From a virus: a stretch of 64,000 bases of DNA. Location: positions 1 through 64,000 of IMG/VR virus record IMGVR_UViG_3300043427_003501. One strand, given 5' to 3'. Positions 47,601 to 57,400 of this stretch are shown here, one piece after another (the first letter of the stretch is position 1; the number at the start of each line of letters is the position of its first letter). Below the pieces are notes generated by a model, which saw only the letters and a program-made list of their open reading frames with translations, was not told the origin of the DNA and did no database searches. The translations under genes were made by a program, and so were the position numbers.

Positions 47601-49057
47601 AAGCTATTGAGCAAGCGCGTCAGATTGGAATTGGGGCTGCGAATGATCTCAAGAACGCCTCAATCGACGTTGCAGACAATGGCCTGAGCAGAGAGAGCGC
47701 AGCACTCAATGCCGTAATCGAGCAGTTCAACAAGTTGGAGGCTAAGGTTCGCGCTTCTGGCAAGGGCTATGAAGAGTTCCAGCGTATTCGCGATAAGGCC
47801 GTCGGCGATGCTACGGCTGCTCGAGAGATCAAGGTTACCGCTGAGCTGAAGGAGGCAAACAATAAGTACATCCAAGATGTTAAGAAGGGTGTGGAAGAAA
47901 GTCGCCTTGCCAGAAGCAAGGCATCAATGGACTTTCGGCAGCTTGCTCGAGCTCAATACGAAGAAGAGCTAAGACTTTTCCAAGAGAAGGAAGATAAACA
48001 GCAGGCCGAGCTTACAGCTCGCATGCTGAATGGTTCAATTTCGTGGCAATTTTTCGAAAGCGAGAAGAGTCGCATCACAGCTGCCGGTGAGGCATATAGA
48101 ACCGAAGCAATGGCTCGCTGGTTTGAAAACTCAAAGTCCGCAGTCGCGAAACTGAGGGATGAGTGGCAAAACTCTGTGAACGCGATGAACCAGGCCACGG
48201 CAAATTGGGCCAACTCCTTCATGGATCGGTTCATCAATGTCATCACTGGCGGCAGCTTCAAGTGGAAAGAATTCGTTGCCGGCATGGCTCGTGATCTGCT
48301 GGGTATGCTGATCAAGAAAGAGCTTGGTGGGGCGGTCGTAAAAATGTTTGGAGGTATTGGTCAAAAGATCGGACAGTCTCTTGGTTTGGTACCAGAAGCA
48401 ACATCAACACGAGGTCAGTCACCCGATCAACCCATGTACGTTCAGGATGTTTCAAGCGGCGTGGGTAAGGCGGCAAGCGAAGAGGGGATATTTAAGACCG
48501 TTAAGGATAAGCTCACAGATACTTGGGAACAACTCAAAAGCGGATTGAGTAATGTTTGGGACAGCCTTAAAAGCGGCTTTGATAGCGTTATGGGCTGGCT
48601 CAAAGATGGAATGAGTTGGATCACAGAGGGTCTGTCGAGCTTCTTTGGAAGCGGTGGTGGTGGCGGCGATATGTTGGCGACAATCATGTCCTTCTTTGGT
48701 TTTGCAAAGGGTGGGGTGATGACAGGTTCAGGCCCCATGCCTCTCAAGCGATATGCAATGGGCGGGATTGCTAAGAGTCCACAACTTGCTATGTTTGGAG
48801 AAGGCTCAACGCCCGAAGCGTATGTCCCACTACCTGACGGACGTTCAATCCCCGTTTCGATGTCGGCTGCACCAGTGACAAATAACGGCGGTACCGCCGT
48901 CTACATCACTATCAACGTCGATGAAAACGGACAAGATCAAGAAACTTCGGGGTCTGGCGATGCAGAGACATGGAAAGTGATGGCAAGTCGTGTGAAGGGT
49001 GTTGTGATGGAAGAGCTTGTTAAGCAACAGCGCCCTGGCGGCGTCTTGTACAAATAA
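44642..49057 (+). CDS. Tape measure protein
   Basis: 1471 residues. Sets tail length and is ejected with DNA. Residues about 75-290 form the lambda-type tape-measure N-terminal domain (EIERMTLLMEGLSKQTDSAAKRAEALSNVKFVF, IQQMAGKGVISMEELRQQLGEAVPNAINMM). A central coiled coil follows (about 360-530), then hydrophobic stretches near 550-590 (GLGVVFNAFGGWVGVAIGVLVTLG), more coiled coil and a lambda-tail-like segment near 1180 (ANWANSFMDRFINVITGGSFKWKEFVAGMARDLL). At about 0.15 nm per residue, a rule known for such proteins, the tail would be near 220 nm. AAGGAAGCGG upstream. Confidence 0.95.
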   Translation: MLGGEIKVVMTLDNGQFTIQTQKSGQVIKELKRTLEDTARSTKVLEQRFTGLYGRFQDLVKTASLLRYALHDIHDVFAALPGAILKSSGEIERMTLLMEGLSKQTDSAAKRAEALSNVKFVFDMAQKNPFDVKALTDSFVKFKSAGLDPTNGSLQALVDSVARFGGTSEALKRASIAIQQMAGKGVISMEELRQQLGEAVPNAINMMADGAGMSMAKFTKLVSTGTVEASTSLNNMFAIMKFQNDGAAAAMMQSWTGMLALLSTKFELFKKEVGDNAFFEESKKQLQDIIDLFGQPQAKAFANDLGESLAQIVRALRSVIETVVEWWGVIKLAGQAFLAYFAITKVQAMFNALRGVFMAKVGLYQTDVAAQRAALADKLNAANQEIAAERQRYAQKVATIAAIRDAELNAHANQAYDQEKAAKQKLTALQKERAEAFKHYQTLNQLHQQHLMQKMAAELAAEAAMRQKKAGSAAQARAYTAEANRLGGNAALIGAEVAKAREHSAALEAQRIALLRQIDAARMSTVANSQQAASAAAAAAHAREMARLLQVQAGAATAAASGVTLFGRAMSGLGVVFNAFGGWVGVAIGVLVTLGSKLYEYMNRWEEFRKAVDRTKRGMSSAEDMERFKKNAEESKGEIEALSRALKDFDALSTDQQRAFAFSMGSRTKPNAQGRQEGDAGEYRRRLQEGLNKQIAIYTEAQNGLAEQKRLIREEAIATESSQYQREYERGVMAQLRTFQEGVTRLTQEEQEALKKARDAAAAKGRKLTQGEEEALRKRYIDARNAIVQQEAQYRLTYALEKDKTLQSMIAVESDPKKLEVLKAQRDFVAQQIQAARERIVGTVNLGKTNTAVKDPKPKLREDPLVRMAADLEAAVIAARIKYEDVLDEGRTLKALKNQVAVEVFGDMAEGKFDSKEQNADGEMVPNFMGGKDARKLYAQNFIGFLELNKGGVEEFIATLDNLKDKEAILKRINDLFILRQYTEGTQAIEQARQIGIGAANDLKNASIDVADNGLSRESAALNAVIEQFNKLEAKVRASGKGYEEFQRIRDKAVGDATAAREIKVTAELKEANNKYIQDVKKGVEESRLARSKASMDFRQLARAQYEEELRLFQEKEDKQQAELTARMLNGSISWQFFESEKSRITAAGEAYRTEAMARWFENSKSAVAKLRDEWQNSVNAMNQATANWANSFMDRFINVITGGSFKWKEFVAGMARDLLGMLIKKELGGAVVKMFGGIGQKIGQSLGLVPEATSTRGQSPDQPMYVQDVSSGVGKAASEEGIFKTVKDKLTDTWEQLKSGLSNVWDSLKSGFDSVMGWLKDGMSWITEGLSSFFGSGGGGGDMLATIMSFFGFAKGGVMTGSGPMPLKRYAMGGIAKSPQLAMFGEGSTPEAYVPLPDGRSIPVSMSAAPVTNNGGTAVYITINVDENGQDQETSGSGDAETWKVMASRVKGVVMEELVKQQRPGGVLYK

Positions 49058-49071
49058 GTCACGGGTGACAC
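49056..49071 (+). promoter_or_regulatory. AGTCA-N4-TGACA dyad directly before gene M
   Basis: AAGTCA-CGGG-TGACAC begins two bases before the tape-measure stop codon ends and stops just before the next ATG. TTGTAC-17-CACAAT can be drawn but would start transcription inside the next gene. This site fits a roadblock (stoperator) better than a promoter. Confidence 0.5.
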
Positions 49072-49072
49072 A

Positions 49073-49411
49073 ATGGCGCTAACATTCAACTACGTACCTG
49101 AGTGGGGCAGCAAGCTCGAACAAGAGCCCCGCGTACTCACCACGAAGTTCGGTGACGGTTACGAAATCCGCTCCCCTGACGGAATCAACAATAACCCCGA
49201 AAAGTGGACTCTTCAGTTCACGATGGGAACAGCTAACGCTTCACAAGCTCTTGCCTTTCTACAGCAACGAAATGGCGTCGAGGCTTTCTGGTGGAAGAAT
49301 CCATTTGAAGTGACTAAGTTGTACAAGTGCTCAAAATGGACATTTGGTAGGGAGCGTGGATACAATGTCCTCAGCATGACATTCGAACAGGTCTTTGAAG
49401 CCGCAACATGA
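49073..49411 (+). CDS. Minor tail protein, lambda M-like
   Basis: 112 residues. FNYVPEWGSKLEQEPRVLTTKFGDGYEIRSPDGINNNPEKWTLQF and FWWKNPFEVTKLYKCSKWTF match the phage minor tail M family at the start of the tail-tip set. Ribosome binding site unclear because the dyad occupies that stretch. Confidence 0.85.
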   Translation: MALTFNYVPEWGSKLEQEPRVLTTKFGDGYEIRSPDGINNNPEKWTLQFTMGTANASQALAFLQQRNGVEAFWWKNPFEVTKLYKCSKWTFGRERGYNVLSMTFEQVFEAAT

Positions 49412-50106
49412 TTCGCACAGAGATTCAAAAGCTGGAGCAATCGGCTCTCGTTCAACTTTTCGTACTGGATTCCACCAATCTTCCTGGCGGATCAATCCTT
49501 CGGTTTCATGCTGGAACAAACCAGTTGAGTCAGCCTGTTGTTTGGCAAGGTCAGACATACACGCCTCTGCCCATTCAAGCAGATGGATTTGACGTCAGTG
49601 CAAAGGGAGCTTTGCCGCGCCCAAAGATGGTGGTGGCCAACGTGGGTGGTTTCGTCTCGGCCGAACTGGCTGATATGGACGATCTGATCGGCGCTCGCGT
49701 CATTCGAAAGCGCACTTTTGCAAAGTACCTAGATGCGGTCAATTTCCCCGGTGGCGTCAATGCAACTGCCGACCCCAACCAATACCTGCCTGACGACATC
49801 TGGTACGTCGAGCGCAAGGTAATGGAAGATAAGAAGGTGGTTGAATTCGAACTCTCATCGGCGTTTGACTTGATGGGCGTCCAACTGCCCAATCGCCAAA
49901 TCATTCAAAACTCCTGCCCTTGGCCATATCGAGGCACGGTTTGCGGCTATACAGGTACCGGCTACACGAAGGATAACTTGCCCACGACGGCCAACTCCGC
50001 CACCGATGTGTGCAACAAAACGCTGACAGCCTGCCGCACTCGGTTTGGAACTAGCGTCATTCGGTTTGGCGGGTTTCCAGGAGCAGTGCGTGGAACTAGC
50101 GGATGA
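49408..50106 (+). CDS. Minor tail protein, lambda L-like
   Basis: 232 residues. LVQLFVLDSTNLPGGSILRFHAGTNQ...VVWQGQTYTPLPIQADGFDVSAKGALPRPKMVVANVGG is the L-type domain. The C-terminus has four cysteines in CPWPYRGTVCGYTG...DVCNKTLTAC, the pattern that binds an iron-sulfur cluster in lambda L. ATGA overlap with M. Confidence 0.9.
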   Translation: MIRTEIQKLEQSALVQLFVLDSTNLPGGSILRFHAGTNQLSQPVVWQGQTYTPLPIQADGFDVSAKGALPRPKMVVANVGGFVSAELADMDDLIGARVIRKRTFAKYLDAVNFPGGVNATADPNQYLPDDIWYVERKVMEDKKVVEFELSSAFDLMGVQLPNRQIIQNSCPWPYRGTVCGYTGTGYTKDNLPTTANSATDVCNKTLTACRTRFGTSVIRFGGFPGAVRGTSG

Positions 50107-50842
50107 CTTCAATGAAAAGGCTCGAGCTCTTGCCGAGCAAAGCTATCCCAACGAAGCCTGCGCTCTGCTTGTTGGAGTAGGAAAGCGATCAAAGTTCTTT
50201 GCTTGTCGCAACATCTCTACCGACCCGACATCGCAATTCCTGATTCATCCTGACGATTACATCGCCGCTGAAAGCGCGGGTGACATCATCGGTTTGTGGC
50301 ACTCTCACACAAACACGAACTCAAGCCCCTCTGAGATTGACATTGCCTGCTGTGAAGCGATGGAAGTGCCCTGGATCATCTCCTCGATCTGGCAGGAGAA
50401 TGAAGAGTTCAAGCATGGTCCGATGACGACCATCACACCTCTAGGCGAACCCCTTGAGTATGTTGGGCGACCCTACGTCTTTGGCCAGATCGACTGCTAC
50501 TCATTGACGGTGGACTTCTATAAGCGCGAGTTCGGCATCGTCCTTCCGCCATTCAAAGATCGTCGAATCGACTTCTGGTGGAAAAACGGTACCGACTACT
50601 TTGGAAACTTGTACAAGGAACAGGGCTTTCAAGATGTTGAAGGAGAGTGGAAACGTGGAGATGTGGTGATGTTTGGTGTTGGCTCTGACATTCCAAATCA
50701 CGTTGCAATCTACCTTGGTGCCGGTATAATTCTTCATCATGTTGTAAACCGCCTCTCTCGAAGAGAGGAGTGTTCACCCTACTGGTCGGAGAAGGTCGTT
50801 CGTTGCGTCCGACATAAAGATGCTCACCAAAGTAATCCTTAG
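50090..50842 (+). CDS. Tail assembly protein, lambda K-like (JAMM plus NlpC/P60)
   Basis: About 250 residues from GTG 50090, chosen because CCAGGAG lies six bases upstream (TTG 50045 is the first in frame). The N-terminal half is a JAMM/MPN metalloprotease with E22, H71-S-H73 and S-x-x-D84. The C-terminal half is an NlpC/P60 peptidase with C136 in FGQIDCYSLTVDFY and H204 in PNHVAIYLG. Both catalytic sets look intact, so the tail tip may process its own parts and cut peptidoglycan. Overlaps L by 17 bases. Confidence 0.9.
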   Translation: MELADDFNEKARALAEQSYPNEACALLVGVGKRSKFFACRNISTDPTSQFLIHPDDYIAAESAGDIIGLWHSHTNTNSSPSEIDIACCEAMEVPWIISSIWQENEEFKHGPMTTITPLGEPLEYVGRPYVFGQIDCYSLTVDFYKREFGIVLPPFKDRRIDFWWKNGTDYFGNLYKEQGFQDVEGEWKRGDVVMFGVGSDIPNHVAIYLGAGIILHHVVNRLSRREECSPYWSEKVVRCVRHKDAHQSNP

Positions 50843-51467
50843 CGGTCCCCTCGGCAAGAAATTTGGAAGGAACTGGGAGCTCGACGTCTCCGGTCCGGCC
50901 GAAGCTCTGCGTTTGATCGACGCCAATGTTACGGGCTTTCGTAAATGGATTGCCGATAACGCCAAAAAGTACCAAGAGTACCGAGTTACTGTGGAGTATG
51001 AGGACGGTCGTAAGGCTGACCTTGATAGCAATGAATTTGCCACTCACTGTAAGGCGAAAACGATTCGATTTGCGCCGTTAATCAAGGGCGCATCAGGTGT
51101 GGCCAAAGTTATTGTGGGCGCCATCATGGTGGCGATAGCTTACTTTGTACCAGGCCCCTGGAGTCCATATCTCTACAAGATTGGCGCTGCCATGATACTT
51201 GGGGGAGTTGTGGAGCTACTCAGTCCGCGACCCAAGACCAAGAACCAGGATGGCACTGAGCTCAACTCCTACTACTTCGACGGACCTCTGAACACCGAAC
51301 AACAAGGTCGGCCCGTGCCGCTCATTTATGGTCGTGTAATGACGGGTTCTCAGGCAATTTCTGCCTCCATTTCCATTGACGAACTGTCCATTCCCGCAGT
51401 CAAGCCTGAAGCTCCAGGCACAGATGTCTGGGTTGGTGAGTCCAATGGCTATATTGACGGTCCCTGA
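50820..51467 (+). CDS. Tail tip protein, lambda I-like
   Basis: 215 residues. VILSGPLGKKFGRNWELDVSGPAEALRLIDANVTGF...YRVTVEYEDGRKADLDSNEF is the ubiquitin-like start of the I family. Two hydrophobic segments follow (VAKVIVGAIMVAIAYFVPG, IGAAMILGGVVELL), then a region that ends with RPVPLIYGRVMTGSQAISASISIDE, as in lambda I. Overlaps K by 23 bases. Confidence 0.85.
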   Translation: MLTKVILSGPLGKKFGRNWELDVSGPAEALRLIDANVTGFRKWIADNAKKYQEYRVTVEYEDGRKADLDSNEFATHCKAKTIRFAPLIKGASGVAKVIVGAIMVAIAYFVPGPWSPYLYKIGAAMILGGVVELLSPRPKTKNQDGTELNSYYFDGPLNTEQQGRPVPLIYGRVMTGSQAISASISIDELSIPAVKPEAPGTDVWVGESNGYIDGP

Positions 51468-51475
51468 GTATTCTA

Positions 51476-54400
51476 ATGAACGAAGTTAAAGACTCCCTAC
51501 AGTCGCGAGCGCTGCTGTCCATTCTTGACCTTTTGGGTGAAGGCGAGATTGCAGGTCTTGTAAATGGCGATCGGTCGATCTTCTTTAACGAGACCCCGCT
51601 TCGAAACGCTGACGGCACCTACAACTTCAAAGGCGTCACGACTGCCGGTACCTACGGAACAAATAATCAGTCACCACTGACGGGTTTTGGCAACTCGGTC
51701 GAGACGCCTTACAACATTGGCGTCAAGCTGAGCTTTCTCACTCCTTATACGTTTGCAGTCACCAACTCCGCAGCCGACTTGGCGCGGGTCATTATCAATA
51801 TCCCTGGACTTTCGAAGACCAATTCGGAAAACGGCGATATTAACGGCACGACCGTTGAATACAAATTTCAACTTTCAACAGATGGCGGCCCATTTCAGGA
51901 TGTCGCCGTCGATGCGGCATATGTAGATGATGTCACATGGTCCCAAGTCGGCGGTTACTGGCAAGTTACCGCACCTGCTGGCTCTTCGAAACTAACAGCC
52001 TCAATTACCGCAACCAGCACAGGCAACGGTGTTGGCCAAATCGTCTTTCAGCCGCAAGAGTTCAACGGCACCTCCTGGGTAAATCTGGGCGAGACAAAGA
52101 CGGTTGAGGTTATCGGCGCCTGGGAGAACAGCTATAGCGAGGCTCCCGCATTCAAGACTCGCGCATCTTTGTCGATGCCTGTTGAGAGCGTCTACAGCAC
52201 GATTCGATTTGTGCCAGTTTCGGTTCGACTTGACTCTGGAACCTCGATCAGTCCGGCTCAGGGTAACGCATCGTACTGGAAGCGCAGTCCTACAGTCACG
52301 ATCAGTGGCAAGACTCGCTCGAAGTACCAGCGAAGCCACATTCTGAGCTTGCCGACGCCGCGCACAAGCGCTCAAATTCGCGTCACTCGCCTTACAGCCG
52401 ATGCGGCAGATTCGCTCACGGTAAACGAGACATGGATTGAATCGTTCACTGAGATCACTTCGCTGAACATCAACTACCCGAATTCCGCACTCGTTGGCGT
52501 TCGAATCGATGCTCAGCAGTTCAACTCAATCCCGTCACGGGCGTATCTGGTTGACGGCCTGAAGATTCAGGTGCCGTCCAACTACAACCCTGTCACTCGA
52601 GTCTATACGGGAGTTTGGAACGGTACCTTTCAGACAGCGTACAGCAACAACCCGGCCTGGGTACTGTATGACGTTCTAACGAACAACCGTTATGGTCTTG
52701 GAAATTACCTGACGCCATCGCAGGTAGACAAGGCGGCCCTCTACACAATCGGCAAGTATTGCGACGAGCTTGTACCAGATGGGCAAGGCGGGACAGAGCC
52801 TCGCTTCACAATCAACACAGTCATTCAGAATGCTGCCGACGCCTACAAGGTGATCATGGACATCACCTCGGCATTCCGAGGTATGGCTTTTTGGGATGGT
52901 GGAGTTGTGGGTCTCATGCAGGATTCGCCTGCAGACCCCTCAATGCTCTACACCAATGCCAACGTAGTGGATGGCATGTTCTCGTACACCGGAAGTGCGA
53001 GAAAAGATCGGCATAGCGTCGTTCATGTGACATGGAACGACCCGTCGGACAACTATAAGCGCAAGGTTGAGTACGTCGAAGACCCTGAACTTATCCAGCG
53101 CTTCGGTATTCGCCGTACCGATACGCTGGCTTTTGGCTGTACATCGCGTGGTCAAGCCGCTCGTGTCGGTAAGTGGATTCTCTATACCGAGCGCTACGAA
53201 TCTGATGTCATTCAGTTCAAAGTTGGCGTCGATTCTGCATTCTTGTCGCCAGGCGAAATCATCAAGATTCACGACCGCGACAAGTCAGGCAAGCGCTTCG
53301 GCGGCAGGCTGGTTTCTTGCACTACAACGGGCGCTACTCTCGACTCTGCCATCGAGCTGACCGCTGGAACAACCGTCATCTCTCTGATGATGCCGGATGG
53401 CACATTTGTCGAGCGCACTCTTGACCAAACCAACGGAACCTTCCTTAACGTCACCTGGGCGCAGGCACTGACGCAACTGCCGGTCGCGGACGCTGTATGG
53501 ATGGCGTCCCAGGGCACGCTGTCGCCGATGTTGGCGCGAGTCATTGGAATCGCTCAGGGCGAGGACAACACATTCGAGATTTCGGCGGTTGAGCACAATC
53601 CATCGAAGTTTGGAGCCATTGAGCTGGGGCTTGCTCTGCAGACGCAGACAACCTCCATCATCGATCCGAAGTTTGTTGATACGCCGGAAAGCCTTCTGAC
53701 CGTTGAGCGACAGCTTCTGAATGACCTCGGTCAGCCCGAAATTCGCCTTTCGATTTCGTGGTACAGCAATGCCGGTCGGCATGAAATTGCCTATCGAAAC
53801 GTCAGTGTCGATAGAGGCTCTAACTGGACTCAACTCACGATTGAGAACCAGAACTTCTTTGAGATCGTCAATCCTAGTTTGGGCGAGTACGAGATTGCCA
53901 TCACCGCAATCAACCCTCTGGGCAGGCGTTCAAAGACGGCTCGAATCAACCACATCGTTGTTGGCAAAGTTGCCAACAGTGATCTGCCGACAGACCTGAC
54001 GATTCGTCCCATCTTTAGCGGTATTGCGCTGACCTGGACAAACGCAGGCAACAAGGACTTCTCTGGTGTCGAAATCTGGCGCAATGCGTCGAACGCAATC
54101 GGAAGCGCACAGCACATCGACACAACAGCCTCGTCTACCTACACCGACATGACGGTGGATGCGGCTGACGGTGAACGCTTCTACTGGATTCGTGCGTTTG
54201 ATGTCTACGGCAACACGACCAGCTATGTAGGCCCTGTCAATGGGTCGGCGCTTGACCTTCCCGAAGGCACATACGATCCAACGCCCCCTCCAGCGCCAAC
54301 CAATGTCACAACAAAGTCGATTGTTGGCGGTGTGGTTGTCAGCTGGGATGCGCCAACTTACTCCAACCACCAAGTTGCAGAAATCTGGCGTGCGACGTCG

Positions 54401-57400
54401 AATATTTTGGGCGAAGCGCTTCTCATCGACGTCACGGCATCGAACTCCTACATCGACTATGTAGGTAACACCGGCACCTACTACTACTGGGTCCGCTTCC
54501 TCAGTGTGTCGGACATTGCTGGTCCGTACCAGGGCGTGAATGGTGTTGTGGGCACGCCTGTAGCCGATCCTGCTTTCTTGCTCGATCTGCTCAGTGGAGC
54601 TATCACAGAGGGCGAGCTGTACCAGGGTCTGAACGACCGACTCGACCTGATCGACGGCAATGGTGCCGGCTCGGTCAACGCACGAGTTGCTTTAGAAGCG
54701 GCAAATAGCGCACTAGCGTTGGCTCAAGAGATTGATGCGCGCTCCACAGCAGACGCGATATTCGCACAGGTTGACTCTGCACTCAGTTCCGCTGCGTCTT
54801 CCACAAATCAATCTCTCTCTACCGAAATCAATGCACGAGCAGCCGCAGACAGCATTCTTACTGCCGCTGCAGCAGCGGGTGCCAGCTCCACGCAGGCAAC
54901 CGCAGCATCTCTGGTTCAAGAGCAGAATGCCAGAAGCCTTGCGGAGGCTGCGCTTGCAGCTACAGACGCAAGTTTTGCCGCTCAACTCGCGAGTACCGCT
55001 TCTGCTCTGGCAAGCGAGACAGATGCTAGGCTGAGTAGTGATGCAATTCTGTCCGCCACAAATGCCGTCATCGGCACCCAGATTCAAGATGCCGCGAACG
55101 CGCTTCTTCAGGAGCAGAATGCACGTTCTGTTGCCGATTCTGTAATCTCGGCGGCGAATAACTCTACTGCGGCAGCTGTACAAAATGCAGCCGCCTCTCT
55201 CATTGCAGAGACCAGAGATCGGCTTGCAGCAGACTCTTCGCTGACATCTGTTGCCTCGGCACTGGGTACGCAGCTTCTTAATGCTACGTCTTCGATTGAC
55301 GCGGAGGCTGGTGCGCGAGCGGCATCCGATGCAGTTCTTGCGGCAACATCGACGGTAATTGGAACTCAAGTCCAAGACGCCGCAATCGCGCTTCTTCAGG
55401 AGCAAAACGCCAGGACGGTTGCAGATGCGACCCTGAGTGCAACCTCGGGAGCTCTCAGTGCGGCTATTGCGGAAGCAGCGACGAATCTCATCGCCGAGCA
55501 GGCGAGCAGAGAAGCGACGGACGCACTCCTTTCTGCCGCTAACGCCGCCACAACAGCACAAGCACAGGCTACAAGCGCAGCTCTTGCCGATGAGCTCAAT
55601 GCTCGCACCCTTGCGGATTCGACGATCAGTGCAGTAACTGCGACGCTTGGCACGCAGGTACAGGACGCGGCGAACTCTCTGCTGGCGGAGCAGAGCGCAA
55701 GAGCGCAAGCGGACAGCACGATTGCTGCTGCTACCCAAGCAACAGAGATTCGCGCGCAAGATGCTGCGGCTGCCGTCCTTCAAGAGAAGAACGCTCGCGA
55801 AGTTGCGGATACGATTTTCGCAGCGGCAGATGCTGCGACCGATATTCGTGCGGCGACCATCTCGGCATCGCTTCAGACGGAGATCGATGCGCGAGCGCTC
55901 GCGGATTCCCTGAATGCGGCTAGGGCAGATGTGTTCGAAGTGCGGTCGGCCGAAATCGCCAACTCGGTTGTAGCCGAGATTGCGACAAGAGCGACCGCTG
56001 ATAGCACCATTCAAGCGGCTCTGAATGCTGTTGACGCGACGGCCGGTCAGGCAGTTGCGGCAGTGTTTTCCGAGGTGGATCAGAGAACAACAGCTGATAG
56101 CGCCATTGCGGCTATTTCCTCGGGGCTGATCGCCGCCCAAGCAGGCAACGCCGCTGCAATTCATACAGAACAGCAAGCTCGCGCTGACGCAGACTCGGCT
56201 TCTGCCGGAGTCTCGGCAACTCTTGCCGCTGCCTCTGCTGCATCCGCAGCAGCGCTGACCGTTGAACAAGGTGTTCGGGCCGATGCGGATTCTGCAAACG
56301 CTACCGCGACGGTGTCTCTAGGTGCGGCAGTTGGTCAGAACGCCGCCGCACTCATCGTTGAACAGCAGGTCCGAAGCGATTCGGACTCTGCCGCAGCGAC
56401 CGCGTCAACCTCATTGGCAGCCGCAGTAGGTGCCAATACTGCAGCAATCCAGAGTGAAGTTGCGGTTCGTGCGGGCGAGACCGGAGCGCTTGCATCCCAA
56501 GTAACGGCCATCGGCGTTGCTCTGGACGACAAAGCTAGCGTTAGCTCGGTAAACAGCCTTGCTTTGGATATCCAAACAATTGACGGAGAGCTTACAGCCC
56601 AGGGTCAGCAGATTGCCGCACTCTCGGCATCGATCAATACTGGAACAGAGGAGCTTCAGGCGGCTCTAGAGATCGAGCAACTCGTTCGAGCTTCCGAAAC
56701 AGAGGCACTGACTAGCACAACTACTCTTCTGCAGGCTCAGACGAGCGAAAATGCCGCTGCAATCCAAAATGAGGCGCTTGCTCGAGCTACTGCTGATTCC
56801 GCAGAAGCTGCTCAACGAGTGATCCTCAGTGCTCGGGTTGATTCTGCGGAGCTGGGCATCGCATCTAACGCCGCCGCTCTGGTAACAGAGCAACAAGTCC
56901 GTGCAGATGCGGATAGTTCTGCAGCCGCTCAAGTATCTCAATTGAGTGCAGTAACAGCAGCTAGCTTTGCTGCAATCCAAACGGAGCAACAGACCCGTTC
57001 GGATGCTGATGGCGCAGTTGCTAGCCAGCTATCGCAACTGAGTGCGACGGACGCAGCTAACACTGCGGCAATTCAAACAGAACAACAGACCCGAGCTGAC
57101 GCTGATTCTGCTACCGCATCCCAACTTTCCGGACTGTATGCGGCAACTCAGGCAAATGCAGCTTCGGTTCAAGTTGAACAGCAGGCAAGAGCAGACGCCG
57201 ACGCGGCATCTGCTGCGCAGACCAGTGCTCTTGCGGCAACAACTGCGGCAAACTCGGCTGCATTGCTCGTTGAGCAACAGGCTCGTACCGACGCTGATAG
57301 TGCTACGGCAAGTCAGGTTACTTCACTCGCTTCTTCGGTAGCCGCAGGCGATAGCACAAATGCTGCTGCGCTGATCGTCGAGCAGCAGACTCGTGCGGAC

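Noticed and set aside
48422-48437. CAGTCACCCG in the tape measure gene as another dyad
   Set aside because: Only the left half matches; right arm is ATCAAC. Likely chance.
49046-49074. Promoter TTGTAC-17-CACAAT before the M-like gene
   Set aside because: Its start site would fall inside the next gene after its ATG, so it cannot drive that start; only the dyad is kept.
54713-56269. 518-residue minus-strand frame, Cys/Arg/Ser-rich
   Set aside because: It is the antisense of the repeat array in the J-like gene. Repetitive Ala-rich codons keep antisense frames open. No ribosome binding site or plausible composition. Other minus frames up to 62.7 kb have the same cause.
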